6,705 bases of DNA from an uncultured Blautia sp. GTDB taxonomy: Bacteria; Bacillota; Clostridia; Lachnospirales; Lachnospiraceae. Shown here piece by piece: positions 1 to 6,360 of this stretch. Position 1 is the first letter of the stretch. Each line of letters starts with the position of its first letter. The notes beneath the pieces were generated by a model, which did no database searches, was not told the origin of the DNA, and was given only the letters and a program-made list of their open reading frames with translations. Both the position numbers and the translations under genes were made by a program. Location of the stretch: assembly GCA_900765525.1 (NCBI GenBank), contig CAAFRY010000321.1:1-6705 (forward strand), given 5' to 3'.

Positions 1-805
1 AATAATTCACTTTCTTTTCGAAATGTTTTGCTACTTGCAGCTTCCGGTTGTTTACCAGGTCAAAAATTGTGCGGTACACAATGACGGGTTTAAATACCTC
101 ACTTATGTCCAAGCTTAAAGAAAATCTCCCCTCAGAGGGCTCATGAAGATAACTGATACGCTGGTCTAAATGCGTGCGGAAGATAGCAGAAATTGTCTTT
201 GTATATAAGAGGGTATTTCCAAAGGAAATCAGCGCATTCATAGGATTATCCGGCGGGCGCTTCACTCTTTTATTCATTACAAAATCTTCCGGCAGAAAAT
301 AACGGAAATCATGATAAAAACGCATCCATACTTCTCCCTCCAGAGACATTAGACTTCTTATATCTTCAGCCCTTTCCACACCGGGATAAAATTCCTTTCG
401 AATCCAGTCTGTAGTCTGCTTTACTTCCTTTTTTTCATGTTTATAATAATGATACAGAACCTCATATATGTTTATCCCAATTCCTTTTACAATGGCTTTG
501 GCAATCCTCATCCTGTCCTGACGAAATTTTTCAACCTGCTTTACCAGCAGTTTACCGCTCATATATTGGTCCTTTGGATAAAAAGTTCCGCTGTATCCAC
601 CATAATAATTAAAGAAATGTACCACCACATGATTCTGTCCCAGAAAGTCTAAAAGCTTGCTGTTTATGCTGACCTCGTTCAGACAATAAATCTCCTTCGT
701 ATTTTCAATAGGAATATAAACATTTTTATCTCCTTTCCGAAAGCATAAAGAATTATCTTTTCGTATAAGTTCTCCCATAGATGAAATATATCTCGTACTT
801 CCCAC
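1..805 (-). CDS. cas1: Cas1 CRISPR integrase, C-terminus missing at window edge
   Basis: Cas1 is the metal-dependent integrase that, with Cas2, inserts new spacers into the CRISPR array. The visible 268 residues read like subtype I-B Cas1: an N-terminal beta domain (ENTKEIYCLNEVSINSK near 34-50, HFFNYYGGYSGTFYP at 63-77) followed by the helical catalytic domain. Expected metal ligands are present: Glu156 in SLEGEVW, His221 in YLHEP, and Asp233/Glu236 in SLSLDISEVFKP. The family is normally about 330 residues, so roughly 60 lie beyond base 1. The start is a GTG at 805-803, chosen because GGAGGTG sits 6 nt upstream and the protein then begins at the usual Cas1 N-terminus. The frame is open further upstream with two other GTGs (one 9 nt before), but they are less well placed. 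Residue 244 is Tyr (VIVYR), where Asp is usual. cas2 and the array are expected further left. Confidence 0.96.
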   Translation of the reverse strand, partial: MGSTRYISSMGELIRKDNSLCFRKGDKNVYIPIENTKEIYCLNEVSINSKLLDFLGQNHVVVHFFNYYGGYSGTFYPKDQYMSGKLLVKQVEKFRQDRMRIAKAIVKGIGINIYEVLYHYYKHEKKEVKQTTDWIRKEFYPGVERAEDIRSLMSLEGEVWMRFYHDFRYFLPEDFVMNKRVKRPPDNPMNALISFGNTLLYTKTISAIFRTHLDQRISYLHEPSEGRFSLSLDISEVFKPVIVYRTIFDLVNNRKLQVAKHFEKKVNY

Positions 806-941
806 TTTATACACCTCCCTGTATTTGAATCCTTTCCTTTGTTCTTCTCTTCGTCTCACCCTTGGGGAAAATCCCCTTCAATTTAGTAAAGTTCCCCTCC
901 CTGTACACTTCATTCGAGTACCTTACAGGACAAAAACTATC
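806..941 (-). other. cas4-cas1 spacer, the longest gap in the window
   Basis: This 136-nt spacer is far longer than most other junctions of the operon. It holds three things. First, the cas4 frame stays open for 44 codons after the cas4 TAG, ending with TAA at 809-807. Second, a small inverted repeat GGGGAAAATCCCC at 864-876 (5-bp arms, 3-nt loop) has no U-run after it, so it is not a convincing terminator. Third, the 10-mer TACAGGGAGG (minus strand) occurs at 905-896 and again at 823-814, where it supplies the cas1 ribosome binding site. I see no promoter with good -35 and -10 boxes and no CRISPR-repeat-like sequence. Confidence 0.6.
812..818 (-). promoter_or_regulatory. Ribosome binding site of cas1 (GTG start)
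   Basis: GGAGGTG on the minus strand lies 6 nt before a GTG codon. It is a near-perfect anti-16S match and decides the otherwise ambiguous cas1 start. Its last bases are also the final Gly-Val codons of the open frame that continues from cas4, which ends TAA one base before the GTG. Confidence 0.75.
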
Positions 942-1433
942 CTAAATATAACAATACTCATAATAAGCACATTTCTTACACTTGGCCGTATGCAAAACAG
1001 GCGGTATATCCTCCTGCTCCAGTAATTCTTGTATTTCCTTTTCGTATCTTCTAAGCTCTGCTTCCGCCTCTTCTGTCAATTCTAAAAGAACCGTTCTCCT
1101 TCCCGCTTTGTTCTTCTCTGCAAATTCCAGCTTCCCTTTTCTCTCTATTCCTTTTTCTCTTAACACTTTCAAATAATACAGCAGCTGCCATTTTGCCGCC
1201 TCAATATCTGCATCGGATTTTTTCAATTCTGTAAGATACTCCCCGGTCAGCTTGTCCAGCCTTATGTTTTCAATAGCCAGTTCTGTATTCTCTTTATTGT
1301 CTCTTTCCTCGTGGATGGCCTTTCCTATTTTCACTTCTTCACTGTTATCTTCCATATTCAGCCGGTTTCCAAAAAGATAGCATTGGCGCTTACAGTGAAA
1401 ATAATAATTCATCAAAGTCCCGTTTATTTTCAT
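942..1433 (-). CDS. cas4: Cas4 RecB-family adaptation nuclease
   Basis: Cas4 is a Fe-S cluster nuclease of the PD-(D/E)xK superfamily that trims prespacers and helps select PAM-adjacent, correctly oriented spacers together with Cas1-Cas2. At 163 residues it has the usual length of I-B Cas4. Visible cluster cysteines are Cys14 (YFHCKRQC) and the C-terminal trio Cys152, Cys155 and Cys161 (CKKCAYYEYC). Nuclease residues are His41 (GKAIHEE), probably Asp60, and the ELKK pair Glu69/Lys71, followed by the QxxxY motif at Gln83-Tyr87. The ATG lies 18 nt after the cas3 stop, in the same reading frame, with a moderate AGGGA-type site before it. The stop is TAG, directly after the last cysteine as in homologues, so the protein looks complete. 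The same frame then remains open to the edge of cas1. Confidence 0.95.
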   Translation of the reverse strand: MKINGTLMNYYFHCKRQCYLFGNRLNMEDNSEEVKIGKAIHEERDNKENTELAIENIRLDKLTGEYLTELKKSDADIEAAKWQLLYYLKVLREKGIERKGKLEFAEKNKAGRRTVLLELTEEAEAELRRYEKEIQELLEQEDIPPVLHTAKCKKCAYYEYCYI

Positions 1434-1451
1434 CCTTTTCCCTGCTTTCTG

Positions 1452-4025
1452 CTAAATAAAATCTACGAAGTCCCCAACTTCCCCCTGTATTTTTTCCCGG
1501 TTCAGTTTCCCATTATCGAAAAACTTCTCCCCATCCTCTATACAAAAGATTTCGCCTATTTTATCGCTGTACTGCAAATTTACATTTTTCTTTATCTGAT
1601 ATAAAAAGTAATTCATCTGACTTGTGATTTCTGAAAGCTTCACTTTTTTCTCCGGATAGGACATGGAAGTATCCTGAAGCAGCTTTTTATATGTATTCCA
1701 CAGCTCCCATCCGTCTATCTGTTTTCCATCTAAGTCTGTCAGTGTATGTGCCAGAAAAACCTGCATACTCCAGTTATCATCTGGAATAAGCTCCATCCGT
1801 TCCCTCACCTTTGGCCAGTCTAATTTTCCCACCTGGTTTTGGAAAAAGTCCTTTAATCCTGTTTCTCCTGTATTATCGTTGAAATTTCTTTTTATAACCT
1901 CCAGGATTCCATCATAGTAAGCGCCGAAATCTTTCTTCCTGAGTAATTCTCTCACTTGCTGGTTTTCCAGGGTAAATGGCTTTTGTATCCGGACATCACC
2001 TTTATATATTTCTTTCCCGTCATCCAGTTTAAAAAAGTAAACCTCTCCTTCCCTTTTGCAGGAACGGTTAATTCTTCCCATAAACTGTTCTTCGCTGTCC
2101 AATTTTGAAATATTTTTGTATCCAATATCCATGTCAATATCCACCCCTGCTTCAATTACCTGGGTAGCTACCAGAATGATTCCTTTTTGAGAACTTTTTA
2201 TTTTTTCCAGAATCCTTCTTCGCTCTATAACACTGTCATCTCCTGACATATATTCCACATCACAGCTAATTTCTTCATCCTCCAAAAGCCTTTGAAAAAA
2301 TTTGTAAGCAGAGCCCTTCTTTATAAACTCCACTAATATTTTTTTGTTTTTGGCCGAAGATTTCCGGATATGCTCCGTCAAAGCATCCTCTATATTTTCA
2401 CAATCCAGTAATTCATAAGATATTTTTACACGATTCCGAAAGCATGGATTCTGAAAATATTTTTCCCGGTTCTCCATCAGCCGCACTGCCGGATATATCT
2501 GATTTGTCAGCTTATCAAAATCCGGTAAAGTGGCAGACATAATGACAATTTTTATATTCATCAGATAGGCAAACTCTTTCAGGAAATAACTGATTTCTCC
2601 CCAGAGCTGATTGTTGTAGCTCTGAATTTCATCCAGGATTACAATGCTGTTCATTAACTGATGAAAACCGAATACCGATTCCTTTCTGTCTCCAAACATC
2701 ATATCAAACAAGCTTACATGGGTAGACAGAATCATAGGGTAATTCAAAAATTGCCGGTCTAACAGGGCCTTTTGGTAATACAGGGTATATTCTGTTTCTT
2801 CCTCTTTTTCCTTTGCCTTTAAGTCTAATTTTATAGGGGTGACAGAATTGATAACTGCAATGTTTTGAAAAATTTCCTGGTCTTTTCTATAGATATTTTT
2901 CAGACTCTCTATATTTTGCTCGATAAGGGTATTAAAGGGGTAAATATAAAACACTTTGCACAGCCGGGTATCCTCTTTCATCAGCTGTAAACTTAGATTT
3001 AAGGCTGTATTGCTTTTGCCGCTTCCTGTAGGCGCCTCTAAATAGAAAACTCCGGAATCCACATGCTGTTTTAATACTTTTTCCGCATCACAAAACATTT
3101 CTGTACGAAGGATGTTAATGTCTTTCTCTTCTCTCAATTCCTCCTCCCTATGAGGATAGACTTCTCTCTGGATTTTTCGGATTTTCTTCAGCAAATCTGT
3201 GTTCTCGTATAAGTCTGCCCATTTCTTTTCCTCTGTCAAATCTCCCGGCCGGTAAATTGGGGCTCCTGCCATAAATTCTGAAGTTGCATAAAAATCTGCT
3301 GCCACCAGCATAGAATACATAAGCCTCACATATGCATAGATTCCGATACTCTCTTCTTTCTCCAGTCCAGAGGTATACTTATAAAATAGTTCGCTCTGTC
3401 TGCTTACCACCCTGGGGGATAATGCAAAAATTTCATTCCAACCAATATCAACGCCATTTCCCAGCGCTTCCAGAATTGCTTTCCCTGTTCTTTCCTCTAA
3501 ATCTTCCAGAAACTCCTGGAAACTGCACAAATCCGAATGATGTCTGGAAATCACATAGGAATGGAGCAAGATACACATTTTCAACAGCTTCTTTTCTTCT
3601 TTTTCCTTTACTACCTCTTTTACTCTCTTTAGATAATAATCCATATATAAGACTGCAGAAAGCAAGGAATGCCGGGTTCCGATGATTTCGGTCAGTTCTT
3701 TCGCCTTTTTTGTCCGCTCACTCTTCATATGTATGCTTTGAAAATCAGGGTTCAGTTTTCCCATATCGTGGAACACCGGTATTCCCAGCAGTATTTCCTC
3801 CCAAAAGGCTTTGCCCTCCTCAGAAATTCCTTCTGCTATCTGTTTTTGGAACCGACTTACCATTTCCCTGACCTTTTTTCTATCCCAAAGCTGATGAAAA
3901 TATTCACTGGTAAGTCTGGTATGTTCTGGCAGAGTCTCTCTCAAAACTTCTCCATTCTCTTCCTTACGATGGGCATAGAACTCATCCAGCCCCTCCAAAA
4001 GCTTTTCCATAATTTCACTTTTCAT
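1452..4025 (-). CDS. cas3: Cas3 HD nuclease-helicase, type I-B
   Basis: Cas3 is the effector nuclease recruited by target-bound Cascade. It nicks the displaced strand, then unwinds and degrades DNA using ATP. The 857-residue protein carries an N-terminal HD nuclease domain: His35, then FHDMGK with His86-Asp87, His119 in TRHSLL, and His155/His162/His163 in LLHSYVISRHH. An SF2 helicase follows: Walker A APTGSGKS at 331-338, motif Ia YPFNTLIEQN near 362-371, the DEIQ box at 465-468, motif III SATLP at 497-501, motif V around VATQVIEAGVDID at 619-631, and motif VI QFMGRINR at 647-654. All core motifs are intact, so it should be active. Length fits fused HD-helicase Cas3 of subtype I-B. The ATG follows AAGGAG by 7 nt. 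The upstream neighbour is not a cas gene but the 144-aa ORF. The stop is TAG, and cas4 begins 6 codons later in the same frame. Confidence 0.97.
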   Translation of the reverse strand: MKSEIMEKLLEGLDEFYAHRKEENGEVLRETLPEHTRLTSEYFHQLWDRKKVREMVSRFQKQIAEGISEEGKAFWEEILLGIPVFHDMGKLNPDFQSIHMKSERTKKAKELTEIIGTRHSLLSAVLYMDYYLKRVKEVVKEKEEKKLLKMCILLHSYVISRHHSDLCSFQEFLEDLEERTGKAILEALGNGVDIGWNEIFALSPRVVSRQSELFYKYTSGLEKEESIGIYAYVRLMYSMLVAADFYATSEFMAGAPIYRPGDLTEEKKWADLYENTDLLKKIRKIQREVYPHREEELREEKDINILRTEMFCDAEKVLKQHVDSGVFYLEAPTGSGKSNTALNLSLQLMKEDTRLCKVFYIYPFNTLIEQNIESLKNIYRKDQEIFQNIAVINSVTPIKLDLKAKEKEEETEYTLYYQKALLDRQFLNYPMILSTHVSLFDMMFGDRKESVFGFHQLMNSIVILDEIQSYNNQLWGEISYFLKEFAYLMNIKIVIMSATLPDFDKLTNQIYPAVRLMENREKYFQNPCFRNRVKISYELLDCENIEDALTEHIRKSSAKNKKILVEFIKKGSAYKFFQRLLEDEEISCDVEYMSGDDSVIERRRILEKIKSSQKGIILVATQVIEAGVDIDMDIGYKNISKLDSEEQFMGRINRSCKREGEVYFFKLDDGKEIYKGDVRIQKPFTLENQQVRELLRKKDFGAYYDGILEVIKRNFNDNTGETGLKDFFQNQVGKLDWPKVRERMELIPDDNWSMQVFLAHTLTDLDGKQIDGWELWNTYKKLLQDTSMSYPEKKVKLSEITSQMNYFLYQIKKNVNLQYSDKIGEIFCIEDGEKFFDNGKLNREKIQGEVGDFVDFI

Positions 4026-4079
4026 TTACCTTCTCCTTGTTTAAAATGGCAGCTCCTTCCACAACAGTCTATCCTACTT
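4026..4079 (-). other. 54-nt spacer between the extra ORF and cas3
   Basis: This spacer holds the cas3 ribosome binding site AAGGAG (4038-4033), 7 nt before the ATG. In the frame of the upstream ORF, a second TAG occurs two codons after its TAG stop, and the frame then closes at a TAA. I see no hairpin terminator, promoter or repeat. The spacing is looser than at the cas8b/cas7, cas7/cas5 and cas3/cas4 junctions. Confidence 0.6.
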
Positions 4080-4514
4080 CTATTTCAGTTCCTGTTTCTG
4101 CTTATGAATTTCTTTCAAATCTTCGATGGCCATAGACACATCCAGGGTATGAAATCCCAAATAACATTCTGCCATCTGGACTGCATCTGCCTGGGTATAG
4201 ATTTCTCTGCTGGTCTCACCGGTATAAAAATGCCAATACCGGTACACATATCCCATCCAATATACCTGCTCTTGGGAATAATTTTCTCCCCTGCATTGCT
4301 TTAGCACTGCTTCCTCCATTAAATTTTCCAGGATATACTCCTCCCCGGCCCATTGCAGACGGTCATAGGGATAATCCAGAAAACGGGCTGTTTCACTATT
4401 CATAAACTTCTCTGCAAAATCCGGATATTCCAAATTTTCCTTCAAATCCAGTTCAAAAAGCCGTCCCTGGATGTCACACAGCTGTAATTCAAAGGATGAT
4501 AATTCTTTCTTCAT
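4080..4514 (-). CDS. Unassigned 144-aa protein inserted between cas5 and cas3
   Basis: This is not a recognised cas gene. It is a small, acidic, aromatic-rich soluble protein without signal peptide, membrane segment or obvious catalytic motif. Visible blocks are DIQGRLFEL (14-22), QWAGEEYILE (54-63), YWMGYVYRYWHFYTGE (85-100), and YLGFHTLDVSMAIEDLKEI (118-136). The last block resembles, from memory only, the C-terminal Leu/Phe-His-Thr...Glu-Asp-Leu pattern of small DUF3791-type proteins often encoded in toxin-antitoxin-like pairs of gut clostridia. This is a weak clue, not an assignment. The ATG at 4514 has AGAGGAAG upstream and overlaps, as ATGA, the TGA of an out-of-phase open stretch. The stop is TAG. 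Its place in the operon implies co-transcription with cas genes. The gaps of 85 nt before and 54 nt after suggest later insertion. Possible roles include an addiction or guard module, a Cas regulator, or a passenger. Confidence 0.82.
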   Translation of the reverse strand: MKKELSSFELQLCDIQGRLFELDLKENLEYPDFAEKFMNSETARFLDYPYDRLQWAGEEYILENLMEEAVLKQCRGENYSQEQVYWMGYVYRYWHFYTGETSREIYTQADAVQMAECYLGFHTLDVSMAIEDLKEIHKQKQELK

Positions 4515-4627
4515 ATTCCGTCTTCCTCTCCCATAATCTCGTCAAAAAATCTACCCTCACGTATTGTTGCTTCTCTCCATCTGAATCCCTCCCAATGCTC
4601 TAATAGAAAATAACTTTTCTCCCGTCC
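4511..4627 (-). pseudogene. Possible 3' remnant of a lost gene after cas5
   Basis: In the frame that is -1 relative to cas5, the sequence is open from 4627 to a TGA at 4513-4511. Beyond the cas5 stop it encodes 29 residues with a protein-like makeup: it starts EHWEGFRWREA and ends FFDEIMGEEDGI. Its stop overlaps the ATG of the 144-aa gene as ATGA, the typical junction of two coupled genes. It has no ATG, GTG or TTG start except an internal ATG seven codons from the end, and its upstream part runs into cas5 sequence, where the frame is soon closed by TGA. I read it as the tail of an upstream partner whose 5' part was lost when the cassette joined the cas operon. A chance open frame of this length remains possible. 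I do not recognise the family. Confidence 0.35.
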
Positions 4628-5382
4628 TCAAGTTCATAAACAGGGCTTTTCTCCGCTTCCACAAAAGCATCTGTATAAACAAATTCCCGCAGCTTGTAAT
4701 GATTGGTCCATCCATCCAGTTCATAGGGAAGAGCTTCCTCATACTTAAAGCTTCCGAAGCCATCCAAATCCTCCAGCTCATCCTCATCCAAATCCGTAAG
4801 GGTTATGACATCCTTTGGGCATAAACAATGAAGCCTTCCCATTGAAAACTCTACAGAAACTGCCGGTTCCACCTGCACATTTTTAATATCTGCAAAATGC
4901 TCGTTCTTTCCCAAATAGGGATAGTACTCACATTTTTGCCTGCATAAAGCTGTTTTTAATTTCTCCCCTTCCTCTGAATCCACAAGAAGGCAAATATCCC
5001 AGCTTGGATTTTCCAGCCATTGCTCTTTTACAATCAGATTTCCTCCCTGCTCCTGGGAGGCATAGCCTACAGAATTATTAAAGGCCTGGACTTTTTTTGG
5101 AATATAGCCTTTCTCATAATTTTTGGAAGGAAGTATGGATATTTTCAGTTCCCCCAGCCGTTCATAAAACTGGGGAAAACCATAGTCCAGACCTTCTTTT
5201 CTTGTCTTCTTTTGAGACAAGCCCTGAAGCTGTACATACCCTCCATATCCCAAAACAGCGCCAAAGATTCCAAGCAAAGCTACTTTATGGATATTTCCGT
5301 ATGTAAAATAACAGTAGCTATTCATCTCCGGTTTCTTAAAGCATGCACTTCTCCCGCTCAGTGTAAATCTTACTATTTCCAT
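4600..5382 (-). CDS. cas5: Cas5, type I-B Cascade subunit
   Basis: Cas5 is a RAMP-fold subunit that caps the Cascade backbone at the crRNA 5' handle and contacts Cas8b. At 260 residues it has normal length for I-B Cas5. The family N-terminal signature is visible: a beta strand IVRFTLSGR, the FKKPEMNSYCYFT segment (15-27), then the small-residue stretch KVALLGIFGAVLGYGGY (33-49), equivalent to the glycine-rich loop of RAMP proteins. The C-terminus ends in the usual short strand (EDGRKVIFY). A strongly acidic stretch (DLDEDELEDLDG, about 197-208) precedes it. The ATG is 3 nt after the cas7 TGA, with AGAGGT 7 nt upstream inside the cas7 end, so the two are probably translationally coupled. The stop is TAG at 4602-4600. 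Downstream spacing then loosens, and the next gene is not a known cas gene. Confidence 0.93.
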   Translation of the reverse strand: MEIVRFTLSGRSACFKKPEMNSYCYFTYGNIHKVALLGIFGAVLGYGGYVQLQGLSQKKTRKEGLDYGFPQFYERLGELKISILPSKNYEKGYIPKKVQAFNNSVGYASQEQGGNLIVKEQWLENPSWDICLLVDSEEGEKLKTALCRQKCEYYPYLGKNEHFADIKNVQVEPAVSVEFSMGRLHCLCPKDVITLTDLDEDELEDLDGFGSFKYEEALPYELDGWTNHYKLREFVYTDAFVEAEKSPVYELEDGRKVIFY

Positions 5383-5385
5383 TCA

Positions 5386-6360
5386 TCAAACCTCTTTTTG
5401 TGTGCGGATGTCATACACCTTCATTCCTTCCGGAATGCCCTCTAAATCAGTTGTATAAGGATTGAAATAAACATCCATTTTCTGGATACCCTGGGAAAAC
5501 TCTCTCAGGAAATCTCCGCATTCCAGCCGGATGCGGTTCTTCCCTTCTGTTTTTTCAAAAAGGATATACTCAGACAGGTTAGGAAGATACACGTCCCCAT
5601 CTGTTTCCACAAAAAGAGCAAATTCATTTTCACAGCCTTCTTTTGCATTGGTGGCAAAGGAAGTGGCACAGACAAGAGCGGTTCTGCGGAAATTTTCATA
5701 ATCCTCTTCCGTATAGCCCTCTGTCACTCCAAGTTCGGTTAATTCCTTGTATGCCGCCGGATTGATGACAAAGGGATAGAAATAATGAGCTTCATTGCTG
5801 ACAATCTTCGTTCCTAATGTGGAATTTAATGCTTCTTTTTTATCTTCTTTTTTATCTTCTTTTTTATCTTCTTTTTTATTTTCTTTCTTATCTTCTTTAC
5901 CATCCCGGAAAGGAGACAGAATCTGCTGTTCTTCTGGATTTGTCCCTTCATATTTATTAAAGCCCTGCCCAATCTGAACGGCTCCGGTAATGGAAATATT
6001 TTTATTGGATTCTGCAAAAGTAGCGCCGAAATTTTTCACATCCACGGCTGACATCAGATTTTGCAAAACCACTTTAATGTCTTTGCATTCTGCCAGATTC
6101 TCCACCTGAAAAAGCATTTCATAACGTTCCTTTAAGGTCCTTGGAATCAGAGAAGAGCCGTCCTGGGAAAGCCGCATGGATTTTATATACAATACCTTTT
6201 TCCCTTCATTCTCCCACATCTTTTTCATAGGATATTTTAAAGCCTTATCACTTCCAAAAGTCTGCCCTTCGCTTGTGGTCTTAGGATAGCCGGAAAAATC
6301 TGCATTCCAGTTAGCCATAATAGAAGAAATGCCAATCACCCCATATACTCTTTTTTCCAT
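5386..6360 (-). CDS. cas7: Cas7 (Csh2-like) Cascade backbone subunit
   Basis: Cas7 polymerises along the crRNA spacer to form the Cascade backbone. The 324-residue protein has the conserved start RVYGVIGISSIMANWN, the segment FGSDKALKYPMKKMW (35-49), a middle block VDVKNFGATFA...NISITGAVQIGQGFN (107-135), and HYFYPFVINP (192-201) followed by CENEFALFVE (243-252). These are typical of clostridial type I Cas7. Between SPFRDG and LNSTLGTKIV lies an unusual Lys/Glu/Asp-rich insertion at residues 155-176, encoded by a 12-bp tandem repeat. It falls at a point where homologues, as I remember them, carry a short variable linker, so it is probably a surface loop that leaves the fold intact. The ATG directly follows the cas8b TAA, with AAGGAGGT 7 nt upstream inside cas8b. 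The stop is TGA. Confidence 0.95.
   Translation of the reverse strand: MEKRVYGVIGISSIMANWNADFSGYPKTTSEGQTFGSDKALKYPMKKMWENEGKKVLYIKSMRLSQDGSSLIPRTLKERYEMLFQVENLAECKDIKVVLQNLMSAVDVKNFGATFAESNKNISITGAVQIGQGFNKYEGTNPEEQQILSPFRDGKEDKKENKKEDKKEDKKEDKKEALNSTLGTKIVSNEAHYFYPFVINPAAYKELTELGVTEGYTEEDYENFRRTALVCATSFATNAKEGCENEFALFVETDGDVYLPNLSEYILFEKTEGKNRIRLECGDFLREFSQGIQKMDVYFNPYTTDLEGIPEGMKVYDIRTQKEV
5390..5395 (-). promoter_or_regulatory. Ribosome binding site of cas5 inside the cas7 end
   Basis: AGAGGT lies 7 nt before the cas5 ATG and within the last codons of cas7 (QKEV then TGA). It supports the cas5 start at 5382 and coupled translation of the two subunits. Confidence 0.7.
5833..5904 (-). repeat. 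12-bp in-frame tandem repeat inside cas7
   Basis: There are six 12-bp units in phase with the codons. On the minus strand the consensus is GATAAAAAAGAA (Asp-Lys-Lys-Glu). The units at 5833-5844, 5845-5856 and 5857-5868 are identical. Unit 5869-5880 differs in one base (AAT), unit 5881-5892 in one base (AAG), and unit 5893-5904 reads GATGGTAAAGAA. Divergence increases steadily toward the 5' side of the gene, which suggests growth by slippage from an original DGKE stretch. Because the unit is 12 bp, gain or loss of copies keeps the cas7 frame. Confidence 0.95.

Noticed and set aside
437..652. Plus-strand small ORF at the left side
   Set aside because: It lies antisense to cas1, whose conserved residues run through this region without interruption.
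864..876. Inverted repeat GGGGAAAATCCCC as a terminator between cas4 and cas1
   Set aside because: The stem is only 5 bp and no run of T follows on the transcribed side. It may be chance.
4020..4073. Short minus-strand frame (GTG...TGA, about 15 codons) overlapping the cas3 start, like a gene end
   Set aside because: Too short to separate from chance, with no ribosome binding site before its GTG. An in-frame TAG lies two codons upstream of that GTG.
4026..4079. CRISPR-repeat-like or crRNA-like element in the spacer (GTTTAAA on the plus strand)
   Set aside because: Only seven bases recall common type I-B repeat starts, with no second copy nearby and no array-like periodicity.
3669..4304. 211-codon plus-strand open frame across the cas3 start and the 144-aa gene
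   Set aside because: It is antisense to two well-supported genes, has no ribosome binding site that I can see, and its residues (rich in Phe, Leu, Ser) are what reverse reading of Lys/Glu-rich genes gives.
5826..6017. 63-codon minus-strand frame with Ile-Lys repeats
   Set aside because: It is the cas7 tandem repeat read in a shifted frame. The conserved Cas7 blocks on both sides fix the true frame.
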